Below are positions 35,558 to 47,134 of a DNA stretch of 64,000 nucleotides, piece by piece (position 1 is the stretch's first letter; the number at the start of each line of letters is the position of its first letter). The translations under genes and the position numbers were made by a program. This stretch comes from Straminergon stramineum (Eukaryota; Streptophyta; Bryopsida; Hypnales; Calliergonaceae). Under the pieces are notes generated by a model. That model saw only the letters and a list, made by a program, of their open reading frames with translations. It was not told where the DNA came from and made no database searches. The stretch covers positions 16,308,501 to 16,372,500 of the forward strand of contig OY987273.1 in assembly GCA_963920665.1 (NCBI GenBank), given 5' to 3'.

Positions 35558-36812
35558 TGAGGAGCTCTCATTTGTGTTTTGTAGAGAAAGTAAAGGATGA
35601 AAGAAAGGACCCTAATTTAAAACTTACGATTTGGGGGAACATGGATAGAATGTATGAGCGCTTAAAACATGGCAAGACCTATGATATGAATGATACAGAG
35701 AATATCAATTGGGCCTTGGAATCGGAAGAAGGATGGGTCCCTTATAGTATGTTGTCAACTCACTTCCATCAACACAACAAACAGCTTGTATTGGGTAGTT
35801 TTCCGAATACTCCCATATTCAAAGGTCATTGTTCTCTTTGTTAAGGTCGTTTTGGGCCCAAAGGAGCTTTAGCATTGGTCAGTGTCGCCACACTTTCCAT
35901 GTCTTTTGTATACAAAGATTGGCTAAATTTCAACGCCATTGTTCGGAGTGTCACATTCTTCTAAGTCCAAGGTTGTATGAAATGCTAGGGATTTTGCATT
36001 GTATGCCATCAGGACACGAATACAATTGGTGGACCTTGCCACTTGACCAAGGGCCATAAAGATTCCAAAACTACTTGCATTGGGGAAAACCAATGAAGTG
36101 GAATGTTGAAGATCAATTTCATGAGAAGTCTGACGGCCCTACCGCCGCTAAGGATAAGTTCTTCTGAATGATGCGAGATGTAGAGGTGGAGTTGTGTGCC
36201 TTTCGGATCCCTAATAGCGAGTCTCGAGAATTGTTTTGTCGTAGCATTGGAGGGCATTGGAGCTCACAACACCAGAAATTCTTCTGAATTCCCGAAATAG
36301 AATGGATGAAGCAGGGTCCAATTGACCTCTTAGTGGAGGTGGATCAAAATCCTGAGGTCATTAAGCAATTAAAGGGATACAATATAGAATTGATAGGGCG
36401 GGCCCTCATTTTATCGAAATTGGAAGAAGTAGCAAAAGTTCATTCCGTAATGGACCTATATAGTAATTCAATGACAAAGAATAAAATGGAAGACATTACC
36501 AAGGCATTTGACACAAGGATGAATGAGGTTATCATGAAGTGGAGGTCATATTTAGAGGAGGGAAATGACCCCTTTTGGCTCCATGTGAAATGTAAGGATG
36601 CAATGATAAACAAACTCATAGATGATGTGGATCATGCTGTGATGGCTTTGAAGGCCCACGAAGTGGACATAACTCCAAAGAAGAAGAGTAAACGGAAGAT
36701 TGAAGAGGAGAATGACCACTCTCCAGAAACAAAACGGCAATTTGAGAAGGTTGACATTAGGGTTGTTCTGTTGAACGTGTTTTGGGGTTTGGGTGTCGAG
36801 TTGTTTGTCTGA
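35548..36812 (+). pseudogene. RING-finger protein relic, right part of a gene split by the MULE-like element
   Basis: The open frame from the TSD runs VRSSHLCFVEKVKDERK ... and reaches the first RING cysteines (GHCSLC) followed by RFGPKGALAL after a TAA. A one-base shift near 35,875 moves to the frame with QCRHTFHVFC and RHCSEC, completing a C-x2-C ... C-x-H-x2-H-x2-C ... C-x2-C pattern. The same frame continues, with stops near 36,057, 36,165 and 36,283, through a helical region (MDLYSNSMTKNKMEDITKAF) to a basic KKKSKRKIEEE tail. The FGPKG-x2-ALG phrase before the third ligand is shared with the RING at 54.5 kb, so the two are paralogues. RING proteins usually act as ubiquitin ligases; this copy is dead. 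Confidence 0.6.
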
Positions 36813-36959
36813 TGTCACACGTTGTATAAGACAAGAGTCGCATATACGAGACAAATTTGACGAGCGCGAAATTAGGGTTCGGGTTTATGGGCAAGGCAAC
36901 CAAAATTTTTATCTTACATGGCGGGTTGTCAATAGTGACATGGAAAGCTTTGACCACAT

Positions 36960-37165
36960 CACCATAGGCGACTGTGGGTAAAGTGGGGTGACTGCGGGTC
37001 CCAAAATGAGGGCAACTGCGGGTCCAACCCAACACGACTGCGGGTCCCAGAATGAGGGCGACTACAGATCCAAAATCTAGGGCGACTGTGAGTCCAAAAT
37101 CCAGGGCGACTACGGGTCCAACCCAGGGCGACTGAGGGTATAAAGGCGACCATGGGTGTAAGGAA
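36960..37165 (+). repeat. CpG-rich minisatellite, array 1
   Basis: About nine units of GGGCGACTGCGGGTCCAA type with substitutions (CTGTGGGT, CTACGGGT). G-rich strand on plus. It lies about 150 bp beyond the RING relic, and no minus-strand gene was recognised to its left, so it breaks the array-gene rule seen elsewhere. Confidence 0.8.
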
Positions 37166-37169
37166 AAGG

Positions 37170-38035
37170 GTGATCTTGGCTTTATCCTATACACAAGGAA
37201 TTTCTTTTGTTTTGTGGATGATAAGAACTTCTAATATACGACATAAATGCAATTGTCCATCTTTGAAAATTGGGTCCCAAAAGAGAGATCTTTTTGAGTC
37301 CTCATACCGGAAATGAGTATTTTTGTGAGGGGAAAGGCAAGTACATCACATCACATAGTTCCATTAAAGATGATTTTCATATTCACTAGTCCATCTCTAA
37401 AAGGTTAAGAGCAACCTCGTGTGCCATTGCAATTGCAAACATGGATATAATGACTGTTTCAATCTTGCTCACGATTTAGGATCCTTCAGTTTCCATGTGC
37501 CATTGCATTCTCCTAAGCCTTAAATTAAGTACTTCACATTCTATGGTCATTCACTCATTCATAGGAGCCTCCGAGTTCTACATGTTTTTATTACATATGG
37601 TTGGGAATTTCTAATTCAAATTTTCTACTCCTATTGAAGTGTAGAAGCCAATATCGCAATTGGATATAATAATTACACCAAAAATAGATACAAAAACAAG
37701 AAAAAATTAAGGATAATTAGTATTATTGTAATTATAAGTTGTACACACTAATAGAGTAGTGACCCAATCTTATAAATGAACTTCTACTTCAATTGTACTT
37801 CAATGAACTTTGTTAAGATCTCCACGTCTATACCTGTAGAAGTCCACACTAAAGACAGTGAACAAAACTTTGTAATTCTAACACTATCATGCTTTCATAC
37901 TAAAGTAGATACTACACAAAACTCATCTATAGGCTATTTGCCTATGAACTTAAGCTAGAAAACTTCAACACACCAAAATTATGCAAAAGCATTACATTAC
38001 CACTTCACTACCTCTAAATCTATATTTATAAAGTT
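37170..38035. other. Spacer without recognisable gene
   Basis: AT-rich; no motif-bearing frame, repeat or RNA gene seen. It includes the short distance to the 3' end of the hAT gene on the minus strand. Confidence 0.5.
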
Positions 38036-38044
38036 ACATTGAAA

Positions 38045-41000
38045 ATGTGTAATCACTAGGCACCTCATCAACGTCAGGGTCAGAATCATCATCCGACTCC
38101 TCCACCCCCCCTATCATTATTATCACGGTTATCATTCTCGTCGTCCTCCCTTCGTACTCGTTCATTTTGCACTTCATGTTCTACCTCTAAGTTCACGTTC
38201 CGCACTTCAGTATCCACGACGCCATCGCCGCTAATTTGCACCAATCGTTTAGTCAACCTCAATGCATCTCTTGTTCCATCAAGGTTGGATGCAGGGTGTC
38301 GTCCGCCTCTATTGGATTGCCTGATGTTTTGATTGGAATTGGCTTCACCCATGATGAATCTTTCGACAACATGGTTCTGTCGTTTGGGATTTCTTTGTAG
38401 CCTCTCCTACGTCTTCCTCAATCGCTTTTTTTGTCCTCTTGTGCCTTCACGCATGAGCAAGGATGATTCTCCAAGGCCAAAAATAGAGGAGGGTAGAGTG
38501 GGTTGCGGAGCTGAAGCATGGCCTTCATTATCAACTATCCTAAGAGGACTATTATGCAAGGGCGGCCTAGTCGCACGGGTTGGTATAGACCTAGTCGACC
38601 TAGCATTGTTTGCGTTTCCTCCTCCACTTAAGGGCACTTTACGATTCCGATTCATAACAGCTTGCAAGGGCAAGTCTAAATCATATTCCACATTTTCTGT
38701 TCTTAAGAGGCTCCGTAATGGAGAAAGTGGAATGCTTATATGCACAACATCTTCGACGTGTGTTGGCGGTGTTGCCTCCTCTTATCTTTCATTTACCTCA
38801 GCAACTCGAGCGGCACTTTGTAGGTTTATTACCCTTGTAGAACCCTGATCTACAACATTTGGAGATCTTGCTTCCTCAGCTCTTCTGGGCATTGGACTAT
38901 GTATGCCTTCATTGGGGTTGTCGGTACTACTTGCCCGAGTTGGTGATGGATTTATTGGAGGAGGTACATTCCTATCCCTAGTAGAGATGTAGGGTTGCGG
39001 GGGCCTTTGTAGTGCACATTGAACCTCCTCCTCTTCAAAGTAGTACCTGTTATTCTCAGCTGTAAATGTTTTTCCATAGTTGTGTCTCTATGGACGACTC
39101 TTTTCTCTACGAATCAGTCCTGCCCAAATATTTCCACGTAGACGCTCTTCTGCCAATCTAATGTTCTCATCAGCTCGAGCCCTTCTGACTGGGTTGCCAT
39201 CCCCTGATGATCCTATACCTAATGGCTCCTCATTCTCTTCCGAGGTATTTCCATCCACAAGGTAATTTTCGTAGAACATTGCAGGATTGCATCCATGTTT
39301 CTCACATTCAAGTTTACTGTTGGTGTAGATATGCACCAATGCTTCCACCTTGGATGTGGTTAGGCGATTTCGCACTTTATTGTGCACAAACGAATACATG
39401 CTCCAATTCCTTTCACATGATGATGTTGAGCACGTCAAAGATAGAACTCTCATTGCAATTTTTGGGAGAACATTAGCACCCACAAGATTCCACCATTGAT
39501 GAGGCATTAGTTTACATTGTGTAATATCAAGAGCCTCTTCTAAGGGGTCAAAAGGACCTGTCTTCTCTTCGAACTGCGTGAGCTCCTGCAATGCCTCCCT
39601 GTATGGTAATCCTAATGACTCGCTCATTTTTCGAAGCACCCAATTTAAGGCTCTTTTGGCCACACCGTCGTTACGAAGGGTTCCTACTTCAATCAAGAAA
39701 GGATTTAAGAGTGCCCCTGCATAGTGTAGGTCTATGAGCATCAATTTCCAACGAGCCTCGAAATGCTTCTCAAAGTTCGTCGCAGTTTCATCATTCAGAA
39801 AAAAAGGTTTGTTTCTCAAGTTCCACACGTGCTCTTGAAGAGTCTTCATAACCAACCAAGCCTTAGGCATTGCTAGGGCTTTCCCATCAAACACTCGGAG
39901 AGCAATAAGGATGGGCTCCACCATGTGCAAAAAATTCTGACACTCCACCCAAAAAGATTCCGCATGAATGTCATTCCACGCTATAGTGGCTCGCGCTTTC
40001 AATATATCTCCATTTTGGCGACGTTCCAAACTAGCCTCAAATTGCACATATGTCTCATCCATTATCACTCGAATCAATGCTGATTTGCACTCCACCACAC
40101 ATGATATCATGAGGAAGTTCATTGCAAAGCGTGTTTTAGAAGGCATTCGCAATGCCTTGTCCGGGGAGTACTTTCGGAAGAGAGCCAATGTGGAATGGTA
40201 CCTCTTGATGTACTTTACTATCTGCGTATAACATCGTACTATTCTCTTCACCTTGACATCCTTTGCCCAGTCTTCCAAAAGCAAGTCCAAAATGTGTGCT
40301 GCGCATCCTTGGGTATACATGTGAGGATATTTCTCTTGTAACGCCTTCAAAGTCCCTGTCATGACAACGGCATTGTCCGTACACAGTTGGACAATGTTTT
40401 GGGGGCCAACCTCTTCTATGTATTGCGCCATCATATTGGTTGTGTACGCAATGTCCTTCTTCTCCCCCATGGTGTCCACCGATCCAAGAAACACATCCCC
40501 CATAGGACACACGAGCATTAAATTTAGTAATGGACAGCTATTAGTATCAAACCAACCATCCGAATAGATAGTCGCTCCATAAACTTCGATAGAGTGCTTT
40601 GTCCGCTCAATGACCATTTTAGAAACACTTTCTTTCTTTAGCTCTATCATTCTTGTACGCAAAGCATTGTATGAGGGCGGTTGGTATCGTAGTCCTAATG
40701 CCGCTGTCTCTTTCACTGCTTTCACAAAGGCAGGATGGCACACAACATTGAACGCAATGCTAGCCTCATAAAAAAGGAAGCCCACATGGTATCTAACTTT
40801 GCTCTCGTGCTACTTTGTAATGCCTCATCCATGCTAGTTTGCCTAGAAATGGAAGGGTTATTCCTCCTTCTCAAAATTGTTTGAGGAGTGGAATCTACTG
40901 AATTTGTAATAGGGAGCATTGGTTCATTCATAGCACTTGGCTCCTCTGACCTCTCCCTATCCCCCTCCAACATAGGCTCAACCACAGTTTCATCTACAAC

Positions 41001-41315
41001 ATCAAATTCTCGAACCTCCTCATGCATTTGTTCAAAGCTCATTTCCTTCGAAACAACCCCACGACAAGTCCTAAACTTTTGCAATACTGCCCATGGGATT
41101 TTCTTACATCGCTCTGATGCAGTCTTGCCGCCAAATCCAAAGTGACAAAATGCCCGCTTTCGTACAAATACGAAGGTCCACCTACAGAAAACACATGTTC
41201 GTGTGTTTCCCGCAAATTGACGGTCAATGTCTACAACCAACCAAGGGTCCCACTCCTTCGTGGCTCTCCTTGTATCGTTAATGGTAGTCCTCCTCCCCTC
41301 ACCCCGACTAGCCAT
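38045..41315 (-). pseudogene. hAT transposase relic 1 (zinc finger, DUF659-like, hATC) with long C-terminal tail
   Basis: From ATG 41,315: a BED-like finger (CVFCRWTF ... FCHFGFGG), a linker, then after a one-base shift at the T-run near 40,770 the transposase core. That core has TIYSDGWFDTNSCPLLNLML (first catalytic region), IVQLCTDNAVVMTG (second D) and GCAAHILDLLLEDW. The hATC dimerisation block is WWNLVGANVLPKIAMRVLSL and STSSCERNWSMYSFVHNKVRNRL. A TAG at 39,090-39,088 ends the main frame. The same frame goes on for ~340 codons of Pro/Arg-rich and acidic sequence with TAA near 38,783 and TAG at 38,409-38,407, and a one-G change at 38,105 would reach an acidic end. Minisatellite array 2 lies 250 bp upstream of the ATG. 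Confidence 0.85.
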
Positions 41316-41554
41316 ATTGTTCCTCGCCTATGAGTTCTTCAAACAATATTATCATATGAATCAAAGCCTTGATTTAGAAAAAAGAATGGCAAAGCCACTT
41401 GCTTTGAACGGTCTTTTAAACCACACAAACCAAGTCGTTGCCCTCCAAAGACCCAAACTTCTGCAAGAAGCCTCTTTCGAAGATTCAAGGCAAGAGTTCA
41501 TCCCTGAAGCAAGGTGAAAACCACAGTCCGGGCCTTCAGCTTTATACTGCTGTC

Positions 41555-41880
41555 CTGCTAGCACCACAAGTCGCCCCCTGAGAGCCAGAATGGGTGCAGG
41601 AAACGGGTGACATCGTAACAGGCGCACTCGCCCCGTGGGTGACTGCGGGTCGACGGTTCGCACCAGGAGTGCGCGAGCAGATCAAAGGGCAACTGCGGGT
41701 AAGGGTGGCGAGTGCAGGTGGAAGGGGGGGCGACTGCGGGTAGAAAGAGGCGACTACGGGTCCAGGGGGTGCGACGGCGGGTCTACAGGAGGCGACTGCG
41801 AGTAGAAGGGGGCGACCACGGGTCTCAAGAGGCGACTTCGGGTACTTGAAGGGCGACCGTGCTTACGCTTTAGGACCCAA
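41555..41880 (+). repeat. CpG-rich minisatellite, array 2
   Basis: About ten or more units of GGCGACTGCGGGTAGAAGG type, G-rich on plus. In the sense of the leftward hAT gene (ATG 41,315) it is upstream and C-rich. Confidence 0.8.
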
Positions 41881-41884
41881 GGCC

Positions 41885-42740
41885 ATTTTTGTTATCCCGT
41901 TAGCGTTTCATCATTGAGTTTCTAGATGAAAGTCATCCTAGTTTAGATAGATGTTTTCTTAAACCCTAAACGCTATCCAAGGGTTTCACATGGTATTTAT
42001 AGATACTTCAGAAAAAGATTTTCAGGAAAATGGTCATAGACTTAAAGAATACAATTTTTTTTTAAACAACCACATGAAGGGAAACTCATTTCAAATCCAT
42101 TCCAACAAACTTAATAAAAAATAAATAGAATTAGCTTGTATTCAAATTTGGAAAAAAATTAAGAACTTCCTCTTTCAAATTAAAAAGAAAAATGGGGGAC
42201 AACATTGGTTGATCAAACCATATACATGGAATCCACAACTCAAAATGTATAACTTCCATTTCTCTATCAATTCCAAAAGTATTCTTTTGAGTACCTTTTT
42301 AGGATGTTTTTTCCCAAATTATAAATCTCAAGAAGAGTCCATACATTCACGAGGTGAAGGGCACGGGAATGTTGTCATTTACAATATGTTCAAACCATAT
42401 GTTAAAATACAAAAAAATGCAACCATATAAACTTATATTGAAACTCTCATAGATGATGCAACTTAAATTTATTGAGGGTTCTTTGTGTAGACTCAAAGTT
42501 ATTAGAATTCTTTTTTTTTTTAAAACACTACACAAATTTTGCAAGAAATTAACATTCACATACCGTGAAATCATCAAAATTTGTCAAAAATTCAAATGTT
42601 TGGATCCAAATGCAATCACATTTTCATACACAAAAAATAAAAATAAACATTCTTGTATTTCAACAAAAATAAAGACAAAGCCTTTTTCTTCATATATCTT
42701 GGAAGAAGTACATAGTCATAAAAGAAACAAGAGCCACCTA
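41885..42740. other. Spacer without recognisable gene
   Basis: AT-rich; the plus-strand frame at 42,453-43,166 is an antisense and low-complexity artefact overlapping the WCHI gene on the minus strand. Nothing else was seen. Confidence 0.5.
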
Positions 42741-42742
42741 AT

Positions 42743-44302
42743 TTATACTCCATCCATTTCCCCTTGTTCTTCCCTTTTCTTCTTTTCTAGTTCTATTTGG
42801 GCTCTTGCCACTCTCTCTTCCCTCTTCAAAAGAGTTAGGTCATGGTTCCACATCTTATTTTGGATCCACCACTTCTTGAACAATGACATCAACCTAATGT
42901 GTGCCTTCGGCCACGACATCTTTTCCTCCAACTTTTGTTCCAATCTTTTCACAGACGCTAACTTCATCTTCAACTTCTTTATTTCTGTAGTGGATGACAA
43001 ATCTTCAACATCCACAGACAATGAATCCAATTGCAACGACCGGTCAATAGGATCTACATCCTTCATCTCCTTCAAGCGGTTCAATGTCGATCTTGCCTTT
43101 TCCACACCTCCTTTTTCAATGGCAAGGTTGTTTTCTTCCATCCTACATTTTCCCATTATTGTTTGAAGTCGTTCATCCATAACAGGATTGACATTTGAAT
43201 TGGAACCTCCATCTTCTCTCTTATTGAACTTGAGGTAAAATTGTTCTAGTTGTTCCATTTCTCTTTGTTGGGCTGCCAAACGAGTTTGTTCAGCTTGAAT
43301 TAGTTCTTTGAGGGTGCCCACATCCTCAACCTGAATCTCTTGTGCACTTCGCTTCTCCATGATCTCACACTCCCTTTCTTTTTCTTCAAGATCCTTTAAA
43401 ACCATCTCCAACTCCACTTCATAGGATTCTTTCGTCCGCCGTTTATTGTCTTCTCCAAGTATACCTTGATGTTCTTGTTCCATTTCACGCAATCCTTCCA
43501 TGGAAGGCAAATTCATGAAGGTCAAAGGAATCTCTTCTTCGGCTTCACTCTCCCCATCCAACTTATCTTCATTAATTTCTTGCAAGCGAGCTTGCACGTA
43601 ATGGAACACTTTGTCATCTTCGGGACGACGGACCCCTATCGGTTGCACAGACATAAAAGGTTCTCCATCCGTTGGTGTGGTCCGTTGCATGTTGGCTTCT
43701 TCTGATACCACCAATGCTAAGTTTTCTTCCATTGATGTATCTTCCATCTTGTCCCTAGGTTTAGGCAATGGCTCTTCATCGGAGTCCGATTCTCCAGTTG
43801 ACATTGACCAAACATAATCCTCATTTGCCACTCCTTCTATAATGTTCTTTTTGGGCCCTAGCCCATCCCGAGGATTATTTGAAGGACCCGCTCTTGGAAT
43901 GTCTTTTGTAGTTGGAAGCGTGACATTCTTGAATGTCTTGAAGGTCATCCAATCTACCGTTTTCCCCAATTGTAACTCTGCATATACCATTTGGCATATG
44001 CCCATTGAGACTTCGCTTTGTGGAATTTTTCACTTTCCGTACAATGCTCGGTACACTTCAATACATCTCTGGACAAATGCATCATCCTTGCAGTAATGAG
44101 GATTTGCTTGGTTATGCTTCACATGGTGAATGTGTCGATGGTAAGGGAATAGCTTGTCGATATGGCACCAATCTACAAATAACTTGCAAGTTGTCAAGGT
44201 CCAATCGGAATTTACATGACGCCATCCCCGATATGCCTTAGCCGTTGGGTCAAGAAGGGCACGTCGTTGCCTGCTATGGCGATCTCCTTTCTTTTTCGTC
44301 AT
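42743..44302 (-). pseudogene. WCHI-domain coiled-coil protein, copy A (unknown family)
   Basis: One frame of 519 codons from ATG 44,302, broken only by TGA 44,032-44,030. I do not recognise the family. The N-terminal ~120 residues hold the conserved block AYRGWRH, LFVDWCHIDKLFP, HHVKHNQANPHYCKDDAFVQRC and, past the stop, MVYAELQLGKTVDW, shared with copies B and C. The middle is acidic and the last ~250 residues are strongly helical with heptad-like Glu/Lys/Leu spacing (EVELEMVLKDLEEKERECEIM), so a coiled coil is likely. A shared promoter-like module lies 126-164 bp upstream and array 3 beyond it. The conserved Trp, Cys and His could form a small metal-binding fold, but that is inference. Confidence 0.6.
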
Positions 44303-44427
44303 CTTGTCGTGTCACTCTAGCATAAAGAGAACTAGACTTTTGTGGATAATATAACCGAAGAAATGAATTCGTAAATGTGGAAGCCACAACACGTGTAGGT
44401 GCCCAAACTTCAAACCGACGAACCGAC

Positions 44428-44466
44428 AACCAGACGCTTCAAGGCGGATGGAAGGCGCGGTGCGAC
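44428..44466 (-). promoter_or_regulatory. Shared upstream module, copy at WCHI-A
   Basis: In sense orientation it reads GCGCCTTCCATCCGCC then TTGAAGCGTCTGGTTG, collinear with modules before the kinase (48,401-48,440) and WCHI-B (50,736-50,775). It lies between minisatellite array 3 and the ATG. Confidence 0.6.
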
Positions 44467-44539
44467 AAAGGAAGTGACAACTTGGGAATCGAGTATCCCC
44501 TTAAATACTCGAAGTCGCATAGGGCATGTGCGGGAAGAG

Positions 44540-44955
44540 GGTGCGTGCGGGTCTTGGGCGACTGCGGGTCTGGGTCCCACTGTTCAGAAACTACCATTCA
44601 AGAAAAATTAGAGTTTTTGGAAGGAGACCTCGTGTGCAGGGTGACTGTGGGTATAGGGGGGCGGTTGCATATAGGGTGACCACAAGTCTTTTCCTAGGCA
44701 ACCGCGGGTACAGGGGCGACTGCATATAGGGCAACCACAGGTCATTTCCTGGGCGACCGTGGGTAATGGGGCAACCGCGGGTACACGGGCGGCTGCATAT
44801 AGGGCGACCACAGGTCATTTCTTGGGTGACCACAGGTAATGGGGTGACCGCGGGTCTCAGATTCCAAAAGGTCTTCCCTAGTTCATGACGATGGGAGCGG
44901 CTGCGTATGGGGCGACCTCAGGTCAGGGGCGACCACGGGTCAGGGGCGCCAAAAA
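44540..44955 (+). repeat. CpG-rich minisatellite, array 3
   Basis: About fifteen units of GGGCGACCGCGGGT / GGGCGACCACAGGT type, some joined by GCTGCATATAGG. G-rich on plus, hence C-rich in the sense of WCHI-A, whose ATG is 240 bp to the left. Confidence 0.8.
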
Positions 44956-45127
44956 ACATGAGTTTGAGTTTCCGCCCTAACAAATTGGAGGGAAGGTGTT
45001 CAAACTTTTCAAGTACCGCTCCCCCCTTTTCTGAGGATTAACTCTAGAAAATCCTAAGACAGAGGCATTCAATACTAAGTGATTAAAAGTTAATTAAGTA
45101 ATAAAGAAAGAGAATTCATTGACGAAG

Positions 45128-45835
45128 TGGAGAGTTGGAAAAGCCCTTCTTCCTAACATTTTATTTCTTCTTCATCCATCCATGTGGTCATGTAAAATTC
45201 AATGTAACCATTTCCTACTTTAATTTGTGGAGGGAGTACATTAAAAGGAGACCTTTCCTTGTGGGGGGAAACGATGTACAAATAAAATACTGAAATTGTG
45301 GGATGCATGAAGAGAAATCTTTTTATCTACATCAAAAGTGGTTTTGAAAAATGGAGACTTGGGAAAGCTCTTCTCCTTGACATTTTCTTTTTCCGCATGC
45401 TCATGTAAAATTCAACACGACCATTTCCTATTTTAATTTTTAGAGGGAGTACATTTGGAGGAGACCTTCTCTTTGGGGGAAATGAATAAATGATGTACAA
45501 AAAAAATACTAACACCCTGAGATGCATGAAGAAAAAATCTTTTGATCTCCATAAGAAGTGGTTTTTAAAAATGGAGGCTTGGGGAAGCTCTTCTCCTTCA
45601 CAATTTTTTTTTCTTTGTGCTCATGTAAAATTCAATATGACCATTTCCTATTTTAATTTTTAGAGGGAGTACATTTGGAGGAGACATTCCCTTTGGGGGG
45701 AAACAATGTACAAAAAAAATACTAACACCATGAGATGCATGAAGAAAAAATCTTTTGATCTACATAGGAAGTGTTTTTTAAAAATGGAGACTTGGGGAAG
45801 CCCTTCTCCTCGTCATTTCATTTTCCATCTTCAAA
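45128..45835 (+). repeat. Tandem repeat, ~218-bp unit, just over three copies
   Basis: The phrase GGAGACTTGGGGAAGCTCTTC starts units near 45,128, 45,353, 45,571 and 45,786. Each unit continues with CATGTAAAATTCAA, CCATTTCCTATTTTAAT, GAGGGAGTACATTTGGAGGAGAC, GATGTACAAA and GATGCATGAAG. Periods are about 225, 218 and 215 bp. No coding potential. Confidence 0.75.
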
Positions 45836-46111
45836 CATAGGAATTTGAATAGGGTCCTCCTCTTGATACATCAAGGGGATTTAAAACACATTTGAAGGGG
45901 TGAATGAATATTGAATTTATTGAAGATTAAAAAGTTCAGAAATGACACCTTCAATGGTTTATATCTTACAAGTGCAAGGTTTAGGAGTTCAAACTTTTTT
46001 ATGACATATAATGAAAAGCAAATCACATATGTTTATCATTTTATCCACCCTAAAAAATAGAAGTACATTACTTTTGGGGTGGCATACATGGAGAAGGTCC
46101 ATGGTTTTTCT

Positions 46112-46143
46112 ATAGGGTTTAGGGTATAGGGTTTAGGGTTTGG
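46112..46143 (+). repeat. Short interstitial telomere-like repeat
   Basis: Four TAGGGTTTAGGGT-type heptamers, one interrupted (TAGGGTATAGGG). Too short to be a former chromosome end; such motifs are common in plant promoters and repair junctions. Confidence 0.6.
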
Positions 46144-46324
46144 AAAACCCTCTTCAATTTATCTAATTAGTCTTACTATAATTCTATATTTATAGACTGA
46201 TTTTGTAGTATTAACTAGCTACCTATATTGAAGGACAGGTCAGTTGTAGTCAATGAAGCACGCAATTAAGTTTGACTTCATTAGTGTTGGAGATGGCTTA
46301 CATCTTTTGCTACAGTGGTTTCTG

Positions 46325-46690
46325 GACTGGGGTGACTTTAAGATAGAGGCGATTGTTGGTGGGGGGCGAGTTCAGGTCCTGGGTGACTGCAGGTGGGCGC
46401 TTGGTCTTCTAGCTTGCTGCTGTTGAGCCCTATTCGGTGGAATGGGGCGACTACGGGTGGGGGTTGGATTTCTGGCTTGTTGTTGAGCCCAATTTGGTGG
46501 AATGGGGGGCGACTGCGGGTGGGGGGCGAGTTCAGGTCTTGGGCGACCGCGGGTGGGGGTGGTTTCAAGTCCTGGTGGTTTCAAGCCCAATTTCGTGGAT
46601 TGGGGGGCGACCGCGGGTTGGGGCGATTTCAGGTCCTGGTGGTTTCGAGCCCAATTTCGTGGATTGGGGGGCAACTGCGGGTGGGGGCAT
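46325..46690 (+). repeat. CpG-rich minisatellite, array 4
   Basis: Units of GGGCGACTGCGGGTGGGGG alternate with a longer module containing TTTCAGGTCCTGGTGGTTTC, AAGCCCAATTTCGTGGATTG. Two nested periods are visible. G-rich on plus; no gene recognised to its left. Frames that run through it are repeat artefacts. Confidence 0.8.
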
Positions 46691-46799
46691 GCCTTCCAAT
46701 CCAAAGAAATTTTAATAAGTATAACAAGTTCAACTTTTAACATCCAAGAACAAGTCACTTCATTAGGACCTTGGGGTCTTCAAGGCATCTTCAGGTGAT

Positions 46800-46920
46800 G
46801 CTTGGAAGGTTTTGGCTTCCTCGAAGTCATTGTTCTTGTGGAGGTCTCGAGTTCGATCCCCAATGAGATCAATTTCGTTTGGTTCTTGTAGCCAACCGAC
46901 AAAAAAGAAAAAAAAAGACG
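46800..46920 (+). mobile_element. Possible SINE (B-box and A-rich tail)
   Basis: A good pol III B-box match (GAGTTCGATCCCC, 46,849-46,861) is followed about 40 bp later by an A-rich tail (46,901-46,917). No clear A box or target duplication was found, so the call is weak. Confidence 0.3.
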
Positions 46921-46954
46921 TCAAGCTAGTTCCTTGTGGTATGTGGGAGGGAAG

Positions 46955-47130
46955 GTGATTTGATTCGCAAAGTCTAGGGGATGGTCCATGAGAGTTATAA
47001 GAAATCAGTATTGAATTCCGTACGGAAATGTATGTGGTGCAACCTTACACCTCATACATTTCCGTACGAAATTCAATACTGACCGTCTCAACCCTCATAG
47101 TACATCTCCGAAATCTTGGGAATCAAATGA
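46955..47130. repeat. Foldback element (MITE-like), 175 bp
   Basis: An almost complete inverted repeat. The inner arms (47,005-47,040 and 47,045-47,083) match nearly perfectly across TCAGTATTGAATT, CGTACGGAAATGTATG and leave a ~4-base loop. The outer arms (46,958-46,997 and 47,090-47,128) match with several differences. The transcript would be a long hairpin. No target duplication was identified with confidence. Confidence 0.75.
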
Positions 47131-47134
47131 TGTT

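Noticed and set aside
42453..43166. 237-codon plus-strand frame
   Set aside because: Antisense of the WCHI-A coiled coil; Phe/Ser-rich, no domain.
45128..45835. CRISPR array
   Set aside because: Units of ~218 bp are near-identical throughout with no short repeat/unique spacer alternation, and the context is eukaryotic.
46338..46798. Several overlapping 75-130 codon frames across the minisatellite
   Set aside because: They are translations of the GCGACTGCGGGT repeat in several frames and both strands; repetitive composition, no start context, no domain.
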